Assembly (NCBI GenBank): GCA_964017155.1
Contig: OZ024865.1
Coordinates: 22,550,611-22,614,610 of the forward strand
Reading direction: 5' to 3'
Length of the DNA stretch: 64,000 nucleotides
Source of the DNA: Oasisia sp. SBJ-2009
Taxonomy: Eukaryota > Annelida > Polychaeta > Sabellida > Siboglinidae
Below, one piece after another: positions 24,840 to 36,531 of this stretch. The notes beneath the pieces are model-generated. The model was not told the origin of the DNA and did no database searches. It saw only the letters and a list, made by a program, of their open reading frames with translations. The translations under genes were made by a program, and so were the position numbers. Numbering within the stretch: the stretch's first letter is position 1; every line of letters starts with the position of its first letter.

Positions 24840-25322
24840 GACTGTAGTAGAGCGTAGAGCTGTCAGTGTCACGCTCAAGGCACTGTTTGAAAGCCTCTAT
24901 GGAGGGAGCATTTATTGTTTGGACTGTGAGTTTGTTCCAGGGTTATAATAGTGCTTATGAAGAATGAGTGCTTGTATGCTTGTAGTCGGGAGCGTTGAAA
25001 CCTGAGTTGTAAGGGGTGCCCTCTACGCCCAGCGGCTAGATGTTCTGTGGCACAGTGGGTACGCGCTGGCTGTGTGTATTTGTTGAGAGGGATGTCTACT
25101 AAGTTGTGTTGGATTTTGTACATCATAGTGAGTCTAGCTGTGTGTCTGCGGTGTTCTAAGGTCTGCCATTTCAGTTGGTTCATCATTTCATTTGTGCTAC
25201 TGTGGCGCCGCCAGTCACTGTGTACGTATCTGACTGCACGCCTCTGCACCATTTCCATTTTATTTATATTGTGTTTGGTAGTTGGATCCCATCTATGGAC
25301 ACCTATCCAGCCCGTACAACGC
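24840..25322 (-). mobile_element. LINE 3' end (C-terminal RT-associated region), minus strand
   Basis: The minus frame shows WDPTTKHNINKMEMVQRRAV, RYVHSDWRRHSSTNEMMNQL and KWQTLEHRRHTARLTMMYKI, then YKHSFF. This is the conserved C-terminal block of CR1/Jockey-like LINEs. A frame change occurs after YKHSFF. Confidence 0.85.
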
Positions 25323-25329
25323 CTATCAA

Positions 25330-25580
25330 GACATTTAAACAATAAAGCTTTCAACACCATCCATGCCAGCAAGAACTGCTATAAATATTCATATTTCCCT
25401 AGAACAATAAGAGACTGGAATTCCCTGCCAGATGCAATAGTTAACATTTCTAAACCACAACATTTCAAACAAGCTTTAATACACGACTAAAAACCCAACA
25501 GCATGCGCACCCAACCCTGACCGTTTTACTCCACCAGGAGTGTTGGCCAGTATAACGACAAGACAAGACTCCAAAGAATG
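25330..25580 (+). mobile_element. LINE 3' end, plus strand
   Basis: The plus frame shows CYKYSYFPRTIRDWNSLPDA and then IVNISKPQHFKQALIHD before a stop, the extreme C terminus of a CR1-like ORF2. A 3' UTR follows, ending about 25580. It faces away from the minus-strand copy to its left. Confidence 0.85.
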
Positions 25581-26199
25581 TTTTAAAATATTTTTTATGA
25601 ACAACAATCATGGAATTACAGACATAGCACAATTATATACTGTTAAAGATTGTTCTGTTTTGTGTAGTACCAATAAAGTGGTTTAGCCTAGGTAGAGCGA
25701 ATATTAGTCCTAACAGTATGCGCTGAGCATTTGTATGAAAAGCCTCTGCCCTTTGGGAAGTGTCGTTGCAACAAGTTTGCGTCATAACGGGCTCTGACGT
25801 ACATTGCGCATGCGCTTAGTCGAATCCTGGACTGAGTCGAATCTGAGACCACCACAGCGGCACCACCGTCTCGCTTACTACTTCAGCATAAAATAAATGT
25901 ATCTAAATTCGCAGTCACATTTCAGTTGCAGCTTAGGCTTTAGCGATTATGTCAACACATAAATAAACACTATGGACGGTAGCGGGCGAGTACCCAGACA
26001 TGCGAAGAAACAGTGCATCTGATTGGCGAATGGCCAAACGTGTAACGAGAGAGCGCTTCTGATTGGCTCACGTGTTCGAGCAGTGACATCGAGCGATTGT
26101 GTTTGTTACTAATCAATAATTATGCCACCTAATTGACGTAATTTTTTTTACGTCAATGTGCCACCTAGTGAATCGCGTTACTGCCATGTTGTTTACGCA
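25581..26199. other. intergenic, nothing recognised
   Basis: Contains a short inverted motif (aattgacgtaattttttttacgtcaat at about 26131-26157) and gattggctcacg/gattggcgaa phrases. No gene. Confidence 0.4.
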
Positions 26200-26507
26200 A
26201 AATATTACTATAATTCTTTCGTCGACGTTTCCTCACCATTGTGCGTGATGTCCATGACACTCTTCAAGAACATTCAGTGAAATCCAAGAAAATACAAGTG
26301 TACTCGAACGAAACATTCAAATTCAAGAACATTTCGGCAATCTGCGGCCACCTGGCCCTGGCAATCTCTGGTAATGCCTACGCCATGGACATGGTCCACG
26401 TTACTCGCTGGCAACTTGCTGAAAGTCCACTTCAAAACAGGTCCTAAAATCACTCCAGCTGCTTGAATTGGTATAATAACTCTAGCCTGGCTACTGTAAG
26501 GCATGTT
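26200..26507. repeat. dispersed repeat, partner of 5700-6010
   Basis: Collinear with 5700-6010. It is followed directly by a truncated copy of the cagacatgc element. Confidence 0.75.
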
Positions 26508-26745
26508 CAGACATGCCATATTTTTGGGATGGCAATCCGTATTTTTGACCTAAAATTCTGTAAGAATCCCTATCAATCCGTATCACTAATCACTCAGATC
26601 TTCCAGTTAACTGGCCTAAGACTTAGTTATTAAGCACTTTTCAAAACGGTTTTTCCAAGGGTCTATTCGACGTTTGTTCGATGTGTATGCGTTTGGAATG
26701 TCATTCTGCATCACTCCCGCTAAAAAGAAGTCATATTTTGCTTGT
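26508..26745. mobile_element. truncated second copy of cagacatgc TIR element
   Basis: Shares cagacatgc, tttttgggatgg, gtatttttgacctaaaatt and tttggaatgtcattctgca with the left arm of 23429-24677. It stops in a TA run at about 26750. Confidence 0.8.
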
Positions 26746-26791
26746 TTGCTTATATATATATATACATATATAATATATATATATATATATA

Positions 26792-27130
26792 TGGCTATTA
26801 ATATATTAACACAAGGGTGTAAAATTACAGAGCCCAGCATGATGAATACTTACTGGACTAAGGTCAAGTTGTGGGCTGCGGCAATTTATCTAGTGATTTT
26901 CCACTAGGTAATCGGAAGTTTGTCTTATTATTAATTTTACACAATTTTACTACTAGACCGATGTAGGGTTTATAAGAGAGGGGAGTGATCAGTCTCGCTA
27001 TATATGCCTATAAATGTGTTATATGAACTGAAAAAGTATGAGGACATTTCCTATGCTGACCCCCTCAGGCCGAAAGGAGGGGGGACGCGTCCCCTCGTCC
27101 ACCACTGATCGACGCCCATGCTGTGCCTGT
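26792..27130. repeat. dispersed/duplicated repeat copy A (empty site)
   Basis: Shares attaa.at.t.aacacaagg, gcatgatgaatac, gcaatttatctagt and cgatcgacgccc..tgc-like sequence with 27297-28102. It lacks the 444-bp MITE. Confidence 0.75.
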
Positions 27131-27296
27131 GTAGAACTTCCCAATCCAACATTTTGGCAAAGAAATTTGTCATCACTCAAATGGGAATATGTTACACAAA
27201 ATGCAGGAAACCGCCGCTTCTGCCGTATGCGATAAGCATCAAGTAGGCCAGGGGTGAAAGTGCAACACAAATTTCATCATTTTAAATGTGCTTTAT

Positions 27297-28102
27297 GACT
27301 AGAGCCTATTAATAATATCAACACAAGGTTGCAAACTGATAGAACCCGGCAGCGGCTTACATTTTTCCGGTAGTTATAAACTTTCCGATTGGCCTTTCTG
27401 CGTATGCGCGATACATTTAAAATCATCAATGTGCAGCTAAATAACAAAGCATTTCTGGAATAAATGCCACGGGCTATTCGATAACTCTCCTGTGATGATA
27501 ACTGTGAAGAGTTGTCTAAAATGTCGTTCAATACATTAAAATATTACGTTTGTTTAGATCACTATCACGGATTATGGCGCACTAACAGCAAAACATGCCT
27601 CAAAACTTGTTTGCCTCGTGCTAATTTGCGATAAATAACTTTGCTGAGAGGTTATATACATCATAACGAGCAGCACGTAGTAAATATACTATAAAGGCTT
27701 TTTCGTTTCGCTGCACTTTGATCATTTTACATTTATCGCGCATGCGCAGAAACGTCAATCGGAACGTTTATAACGCCGGAAAAATGTAAGCGCTACACCG
27801 CAGTCCGGCATGATGATTATTTACTAAAGTAAGATCTAGTTGCGCGCTGTGGCCAGCCAAGCAATTTATCTAGTCGATTTTCTAAAGGGTGGTCGGAATT
27901 TCATATCGCGAGTTTATTGTCTAGCTAGTCCTATGTTGCGGCTTTTATGAGAGAGGAATGTTGAGTCAGGCTATAATATGCCTCGCAATTTTTCTGAACT
28001 TAAAAGTGAGGGGGGGGGGACAATTCCTATGCTGTCCCCCAACCCTGAAAAGTGGGGGGACGCGTCCCCCCCCCCGCCCCCAACCGATCGACGCCCGTGC
28101 CT
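27297..28102. repeat. dispersed/duplicated repeat copy B (filled site)
   Basis: Collinear with 26792-27130 but carries a TIR element at 27351-27794. The end has runs of g and c (aaaagtgagggggggggg, gcgtccccccccc). Confidence 0.75.
27351..27794. mobile_element. 444-bp MITE with about 40-bp TIRs
   Basis: Left agcggcttacatttttccgg and right ccggaaaaatgtaagcgct are inverted. The match continues inward (ttataaactttccgattgg against tcaatcggaacgtttataa, then gcgtatgcgcga against tcgcgcatgcgc). The paired copy at 26792 is uninterrupted, which shows where it inserted. Confidence 0.85.
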
Positions 28103-28399
28103 AGCATGACAGGGCCGCCTGGTGAATGGTGATACAGGGGAAAACACGTAACAATGAAATATTCTGAATGTTTTCAACAGTTATCAAACTGTTCTGTTAC
28201 TATAGAATGCCCACTGGCAACGTACATATCATTTACCAAAACGTCATGGATCTGGCTTGCCTATGTTATCATAATATAGTTAAACGCACACACACATGCA
28301 TGCGCAACATCTAGTTACACGCACACATATATGAACACATGCACACATCCATGCACAGCATTAGACGCACACGCACACAAAGGGCTATCAGGTAATCCC

Positions 28400-28571
28400 C
28401 AACCAACAGGCATGTGCACATTTTGAGAGAAACTGCGCGGGCTGAAAAAGATGAGCCCGCATCCGCCCCGCAAATATATCATTCGGCCTGCAGCCCGCAC
28501 CACCCCACATATTTTGCCCTATTCTGGGCCGCAGCCCGGCCCGCACTGGTCTGGTCCGTAGTCCGCCCGCC
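28400..28571. repeat. GC-rich dispersed repeat fragment (gcagcccg motifs)
   Basis: Contains ctgcagcccgcacc, ggccgcagcccggcccgc and a matching gcgcgggctg. It resembles the termini of hAT-like elements, but I cannot delimit it. Confidence 0.45.
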
Positions 28572-28780
28572 CCTAATCAAAATCCAGTTTACTTTTTAAA
28601 GGATGGCATTCGCGAATGTGATTTACGGCACGCCAGGAATCGACATAAAAGTTTCATTTGTCATTCATTTTTACCAGTTTTACCCCCTCCCCCCGGCCCC
28701 ATATAAAAAAGGAAGATTTTGACAGAAACGGCCAAATCGGGTTCACGAACCGCGGAAGTTTCTAATGCCTGTCTTGCTAC
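28572..28780. repeat. dispersed repeat, partner of 6310-6535
   Basis: Collinear with 6310-6535, including aaacggccaaatcgggttca. Confidence 0.75.
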
Positions 28781-29039
28781 ACCACTGGTCTGTTATTTTC
28801 ACTTGGCTAACAACTTAAACCAAGTCTAGCTAAATTAGCTTTATGCATACGGCTCACAGAGGCTATATCTCTGTCACTTTGGGATGTATGTAACCGTCTA
28901 CTGACGTGAACACGTTCGCGCACGAAACTGTAAACTGCAACGTCAGTAAATGTCAAATAATTCAATCTTGTCATGTTTTTGGGTATAATCTTGGCAACAG
29001 GTTTTAAAATCATCTAAATAATATACAGAACTTAAAAAC

Positions 29040-29400
29040 CGTTGTTGCCATTTTTACTATAGTGATTTAGCGGCCATTTAGAAAATGGCCGCCACATTTT
29101 ATTTCGTCGTACGTCAACAACCGTTTCATCTAGAGAAATCATTGTGGTGTATGACTATATGTTCTATGGGACAAGAATTTCAAATAAACCATTTGTGGAA
29201 TTTTCCGACTTTCGCGTCCGCCATTTTTAAAGATGGCGGTCGTCAATACAAATGTCACAATATATGAACTACGTCATTTTGAGCAGTAATGTTGATGCCA
29301 TTGGATAGCGTGGTGGATAGCGATATAGACCAATGTACATTTGACCTTCATTAACATATGCGCCATTTTTAAAGATGGCATCCGGTTCAGCCATTTACCT
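29040..29400. repeat. cluster of gccattttt/aaaatggc inverted motifs
   Basis: Palindromes gccatttagaaaatggc (29073) and gccatttttaaagatggc (29219 and 29352) recur, within sequence rich in atggc. Confidence 0.6.
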
Positions 29401-29615
29401 GTATCTTAAGAACTACGTAATCTAGAGCCATAACATTTATGTCAAGATGTAAGGTTTTTAGATATGATTATTTAGATTGTATTACTGTTAACAATTTTTA
29501 CGAGCACCAGGACTAACTGTGGACAACCAAATAATGCAAGTAAGCACAGCTCTTTATTTGTACTTTTCTGCTCAAGCCAACACAAGTTAATGTCTTCCAT
29601 ATCAACCATTATAAG

Positions 29616-29616
<1 letters not shown>

Positions 29617-29675
<59 letters not shown>
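29617..29675. repeat. (CA)n microsatellite
   Basis: About 28 CA units. Confidence 0.97.
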
Positions 29676-29679
<4 letters not shown>

Positions 29680-30432
29680 CATGCACGCACATACACATTC
29701 AAGGCTCGATTAAACTGATACTTGCATTGTCAAGACTGTTGCACTCACTGATATCAATGCTGTAAGTTAACAAGACCATAACTTCTTGGTACAGCCAGAT
29801 TGAGACATGATTATGAATTGTGTGAGCTAGACACTACTTAGCGACTTCAACTAACCTACATCTTCGGTGTAGCAAATGATAAAACAGCCATTTAGTCAAT
29901 TTATAGTGAGCAGCATCACTCATTCAGCCTCAACCTACTTCACTCTGTCTACTGCGAAGCATTGCGGATACTAACTGTCAAATTGTTCATCTCCAAATTC
30001 ACACAAACACAAATGATAACTTGCTAATGCAACAAGATCCTATGCCTTAGGGTGTAAGGTTTGTCAGTTTAAGTAACGTTTGCAATTGTGTGTATCAAGT
30101 TAAGTAAGTACACAAGGTAATGTTAGAGTAACCAAAGTATAAAGTCCACAATAAAGGTGGAATTTCACATGTGTAATAAATAAAACTCATGTAGAAATAA
30201 TCGCTGGTGAGGATATAATCTTTGGAACATCATCCATCCTTTTCACAGTGTAATCTCCTATTATTCACATCTTGAATATCACTGTGAAGCAGTCGGAGGC
30301 GTCACCTATTTGACAATTATACAACTACGATGCACATGCAAGCTTCGCAACAACACAACCTATGTGCTAAAGTTCAAAGATTGTCTACAACTAGGAGAAA
30401 TTGAAATATTTTTATGTTATAAGAAATAAACT

Positions 30433-30752
30433 TACTTTGGAGCATGTTTTTAAACGTACAACGTTTCGACCCATCATCTACAAGTCTTGGTCATGTACTG
30501 ATGTCACGTGTGTTGGCTCAGGTTTCTGTTGAATAGTTTGTTGTAGATGGCTGGCGGTGGTATCCCTACCCTGGTAGTCTATTTATGGTAGGAGCTCTCC
30601 GTTTGATATATATATAGCCTCCTTCACTTTCCTCTTGTGACAGTTTGATTTGGACACTGAGTGACATACGTGACACCGATATGTGACCAAAATCTGTGGA
30701 TGATGGGTCGAAACGTTGTACGTTTCAAAAGGTATGCTCCAAAGTTAATTTC
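30433..30752. mobile_element. element with inverted termini carrying cgtacaacgtttcgaccc
   Basis: The left arm (ctttggagcatg...cgtacaacgtttcgacccatc) and the right arm (gatgggtcgaaacgttgtacg...gtatgctccaaag) are inverted copies about 250 bp apart. The gtcgaaacgt phrase is typical of 3' tails of Penelope/CR1-like elements and of MITEs. Confidence 0.65.
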
Positions 30753-30844
30753 GTACATCTTGGAGCTATGAAAAATACATTCCATACCACATTTTTGTTG
30801 TTGCGCATTATAGTTACCAGTGTGTCACATTGTTGTTGACTGTG

Positions 30845-31000
30845 CCTATACAAATTATAGTTTTGTCTATACAAATTATAGTTTTGTCTATGCATTTATA
30901 TATATAATGTACCAATACAAATTATAGTTTTGTCTATGCATTTACGTATATAATGTGCCAATACAAATTAAAGTTTTGTCTATGCATATTATATACAAAA
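30845..31000. repeat. short tandem repeat with acaaattatagttttgtctat unit
   Basis: Four copies of tacaaattatagttttgtct separated by atgcatttatatat or shorter spacers. Confidence 0.85.
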
Positions 31001-31702
31001 TATGTATTCGTATACACAAATAGTATGTATGAAAGGAGGAAACATTTTGTATTTTCTAATATTTATAAATGACTGACCTTCCGTTATCAATAACCTACTG
31101 TATGTTTTGTGTTAAAAACATTCATATTTGAATACCATTTAGATGTATTTGCATTCGCAAACACACAGGCACACGCACACACACGTAGATAGATATACAG
31201 GTATACACGTAACAAATATCCACTGTTAATATACGAACTATCTACATGACCTAAGACCGCTTCCATGATTCTTTCCATTGTTCGTTTCAGGTTTCTATGC
31301 AAATAAAATCTAATCTACCCAGTATTAACTCACGCAATTTTACTAATCATTTGACAAACTGTAATGTCAAGTTGTTAAGAGTCAATGGAAAAGTGGCTGT
31401 GGAAAGCCTGCTCTACATTATGGCGACTGACACTGACAAAATACCCAATGTAACTATTAAAAGATACTCTTGTTGGTTTAACAAGTGTTACACAATACAT
31501 AGTAAACATTGACAAACCTTGTTTTTGATGACAAAAAAAGGAATCGAGGATTCAGGTTAATTTGGCATGGTTCTGATGAGTGGCACACTGTCCTCACACA
31601 GCGCAATTTAAACTTTGGCATCAACAATACAAATGTTTGGCTAGCAGACTGTATGTGCCATCATTCACTGTCTATAGCCAGTCTGTCTTGGGACACTTCA
31701 TA

Positions 31703-31928
31703 TCATCGACTAGCTTCATCGCTCAATTCGCCATCCTTTGTTACGTTTTCGTTGGTATCCAGAACAGTCTCTGTTTTGTCTTCGGTGGTGCTGTTATCTG
31801 GTGCTGACTTGCTGCTTGGCAAACCGTGCGATGTGTGGTTGTCTTCGCCACAGCAGTCAGTGACAGACTTGTCGGCTGCTTGTTGTCTCTGCACCATCTC
31901 CAGACGAAACTTCTCAATGTCCTCCTGG
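31703..31928 (-). CDS. CLUH: CLUH terminal exon, divergent C-terminal tail
   Basis: Starts [16 protein letters not shown], matching the family SQ(K/E)D(L/I)E segment. A poorly conserved Asp/Glu/Ser/Thr-rich tail then ends ...GELSDEASR before TGA at 31703-31705. The acceptor is GTTGCAG with the codon split two plus one. I see no strong AATAAA on the minus strand close by; the first clear one is at 29553-29558, about 2.1 kb downstream, so the 3' UTR end is unresolved. Confidence 0.92.
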
Positions 31929-34900
31929 CTGCAACAGTCACATTGACAAACAACTCATCATTATGTAATATTACGTTCTTAACACTACAATGGATCATCA
32001 AATTGTGCTTAGTTACTTTTATTAAACTCATAACAATGTTTGTAATTTGAAAGTTTCGTCAGTACAACATGCTTAATTTGAAAACATCCAGTTTCCAAAC
32101 AACCTTTACTGGCCATGCTGCCGAGGTGAATCGATTGTAGAGGTTTTGATTTATTACTGTTAGTTGATGTGCTAACATTTTTATACAGAAATTGGCGATA
32201 TGAACTCATCACCAACACTTGAGACGGCCATAACTTTTTGCAATCAATGACATTCTGGTGCTGTGCTTCAGTCGAAACCTGCTCCTGTCAGCTCAGTGTC
32301 TGATCCTAACAGCAACAGTTATAGTACAAGTAATGACTGGGGACCATGGCAAAATTTGCTATATTTTCCCATTACGGCGGCCATTTTATTTGGTTTTGGC
32401 AGCAGTGGGCCTGCGTGAAAAAGTTCCATACATTTTTATTCCCACTGAGCTAGCCTTTCTCAATGGGTAGATAAGTTTGCCATAATTATTAAAATAAAAA
32501 ATATCCTATTTAGCCGCATTATCTGGGCTTAAATGAGAAAATACATACAACTGCCTTTACTCTGCAGACAGCGCCAGGTAACACAGCCAGTGGTACATTG
32601 ACGCACTACATACCTGATGTGCACAAAGACAATTCCGTTGATGAGATTGAGTGTGTCGAGCACGTTGGACAATGATGGAGTATGAATCTGTAACATGCAA
32701 CCACTGGGCGATTAAGACCAGAAATGGCAGGTAGACAAAACAATTATTAATTTCTGCAGTCCAGTTCTTCCTCCCCAATGTACAGGATGTGTCTTACTAA
32801 CACTGAGTAAACAACTTTTTTAAGCCTAACCCCGTTACCATGATAAACAAAATGTCCACAATTTTGCGCAAATATTGGTACATTTGGAAACACAGCCATT
32901 CTTTGAATAATTTGTGTATAATGCCTGAAAATCAATGTTCAGTACATTTTCTATTGCGCAAAGATTACAGCACATTTTACTTTTGCTACCAGTGTTAATA
33001 ACAATTATACACATGAATTTCATTACTATTGCCGCATGGCATCTCATGAATCTAACACAGCCATATATACAGTTCTCACATTAAGAGCTTTGTCATCAAA
33101 GAAAGCATTGGCCAGAATTTCAACAAAATAAACTATGGAATGTCCCAATGCCCACATTTTTGGCATTCACTTTCTGACGGCTTGACATAAGTTTTGCTAG
33201 GCAACAGGCCCCGTGGTGGACAGGTAAATTATAAGTAAGAGTTTGACATGTTATTTATACTCAGCACTCACCTGCAGTGGAGGCATGTTGGAGATGCGTT
33301 CACCCTTGGAGATTTGGTTCATTGTCTTCTGGAACTTGACGGCTTGTTGTGTGAGGTGCTTCAGACACTCTGTGCTCTCTCGAGTCCTCTCATGGACCTC
33401 TCCCAGCTGTCAACCACAACAGCATGAACAACACGTCACATGCCTCACAACACACCATCAATAACTGGCCTCACAACACACCATCAATAACTGGCCTCAC
33501 AACACACCATCAATAACTGGCCTCACAACACACCATCAATAACATGCCTCACAACACACCATCAATAACTGGCCTCACAACACACCATCAATAACATGCC
33601 TCACAACACACCATCAATAACATGCCTCACAACACACCATCAATAACTGGCCTCACAACACACCATCAATAACTGGCCTCACAACACACCATCAATAACT
33701 GGCCTCACAACATACCATCAATAACAGGCCTCACAACACACCATCAATAACAGGCCTCACAACACACCATCAATAACTGGCCTCACAACACACCATCAAT
33801 AACTGGCCTCACAACACACCATCAATAACAGGCCTCACAACACACCATCAATAACTAGCCTCACAACACACCATCAATAACTAGCCTCACAACATACCAT
33901 CAATAACTAGCCTCACAACACACCATCAATAACTAGCCTCACAACACACCATCAATAACTAGCCTCACAACACATTGTCACTAGTGGTTTCATACCAGGT
34001 TTTGTTCGATGCTGATCGATACCTGAATTTTGTTCGATACTTACGTTGTAATTCTAATATTCATATAGGACACAGTTCCCAGTTGTATGCAACAGAAGTA
34101 GTGTTGGTTTGGTACCAAAATTCTTTGTTATCGATCGATATATTGCTGGTTTGATACCAGAATTTTTCGATATTGATTAATATATTGTTGGTTCGATACC
34201 AGAATTCTCCGCGATCAATCGATACCAGATTTTTATTTGATACTCAAAATTTACGTTGTAAGTCTAATTCAGTACAGTAGAGATCTCCTGAGAAACACAT
34301 TATCCATTTAGCCTAATGCTACAGAAACACACACAATGTTTTTTTGTAGGGAAATACCAGGGGTACGTGATCATTTTAGTCATGATTAATATGCGACGTC
34401 GTCGACAACGATGTTAAACCTTTGCATCGATGTCATCAAATGGACTTGATATTGAAATAATTGAAGGTATCGAACAGTGGGCGTTCGATACCAAAAATAT
34501 TGAAGTATCGCGATACCAAATATCGAACCAGCACACTAATTGTCACACAAAATTTAACAAAGATAAGTGGGGATTATTTGCTTTGTCTTTCATTACATAA
34601 CTATCACATAACAAGATATTCTAACAGCTACCATTTCTGTGTCTAATCTGTAGATTATGACATAAGGATTTCTGCAAAAATCTAAAAGTTGTGTGACATG
34701 AGCAAGACAGCTACTTTGGCCTGCATGCAGAATACACTTTGAACACTGTAAACCTTGTTCACTTAATTTGTGTAACAAACTGACCACTTGTTTATAGATG
34801 GTGTAGGCCTCCTTCTCATTCTGCAGAGCCGTGCGGAAGTCGCCCTTGCACGAGTATGTCCTTGCGATCAAGTGGTAGCTCATTGCCACCTTCAGACTAG

Positions 34901-36495
34901 TTGCTCCAAAGAATCTGCGAGACAGGTCATGTGACTGATGTTCAGACAAAAGTTGGAGTATAACAATACATCAGACCACCAATACACTGCAACAGTTGGT
35001 ATGGGGACAGGGTCCCACTGGCTGCAGATTAAGACATTGGTAGTTATCAGCTAGTTTTGTAATAACACTTAGATTTGCATTAGTTTGGTAGTAAAAATAA
35101 CAAAGCTAAGAAAAATGCACTAGATGATGTGTATATCAGCCCATTCAGGAAATGGCTTGTTATTTCGATGACATTTGAACACAAAATGCACAAAGATACA
35201 ATATTAGAATGACATGTACGTCTCAACAAAGGTTTGGTACTTCTTGTATGTCACAGCAGTTTTTGCTGGCATTTAGATGGTTTGGGAGTCAAATTTATTT
35301 TATACAGCAAAACTGGGCTTATTAGCTCAAGAATTTCAAGAGAAATAGTCGCTAGGTAAATTTCCATGACGAAAACGCCTCAAAAAGATAGGATGTCTCA
35401 CTGCTGCAAAAATGACTCACTTGGTGTTGAGTTCAAGTGATTTCTGGAAGAAGCGAAGTGACAGATCAAACTCTCCGACAGCATGCAGGATCAAGCCAAT
35501 GTTACTCTGCACAAACACGACAAGATATAAACCACACAAGTCACAAAAGAATACAAGTACCACACAGTTAAAACATCATACATTGATTTTGTGCCATATA
35601 TATATATATATATACATATATGCCTAAAGGCAGCTTATGTCGACCAGTGCCTAGAGGACCTGCTTATGTAGACCAGGGATATTTTTTTATTTAATATTAT
35701 TTTTTCCAAAGATGTAAAACTGGAACATTATTTCTAATACTAATGTTTAACACATAATGAAAGTTCATCAAAATATTTCAATAAATAAGGTATATACAAA
35801 AAAATCGGTCTAAATAAATCCGCGTATGCATAGATGCCGATTTATGTAGACCGGAACAACACAACTATATATTAACAAAAGCAATGCATACATGTGATTA
35901 ACTACGTTAACAGGTATTTGATGGTACACGTTTGTACATTGTATTTAACAATTTAGTGAATGTTGTAAAATTAGTTGCCGAGTACCAACGGCAAAGCCAA
36001 TATTCGAGGGATCTATCGGTTCGCAACAAAGACAAAATGCAAGTTTTACTAATTTACACATAATAATATAGCTTTTACATCAGTATGAAGCGTATCATAC
36101 ACTGAACACGAAACTCCAACCCTTCGTTCGGTATATACCATAAATATAGAGTCATAAGAACTTTGACCTGGTATTCATAACCCAGCACACAATATACTCA
36201 AAAATATGCACGGTGCTGGAAAAAACATGCTCAAAAATCATTTAAGATGTTGGTCATTTAAAAAATAATTACGCACAGTACTTCACTGTCATATGAACCG
36301 TGTGCGCAAGCAATGACACTGATGAATTCAATTGTGTTAGTTGTGAACTAACACGTTGAATCTTTATGTAGACCAGTTTTGGTCTACATAAAACAGCGGT
36401 CTACGTAAGCCGGTCCTATATGCATAATCAGTCGACATAAGCTGCCTTTAGGAGTATATATATATATATGTTAAGGATATGTGTGTGTGTACACA

Positions 36496-36531
<36 letters not shown>

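Larger units (their letters stand above)
29676..31702. other. region downstream of the CLUH stop; possible 3' UTR, contains an inverted-repeat element
   Basis: No coding region recognised. Could include the CLUH 3' UTR; the clearest minus-strand AATAAA is at 29553-29558, and only weaker variants are seen nearer to the stop. Confidence 0.35.
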
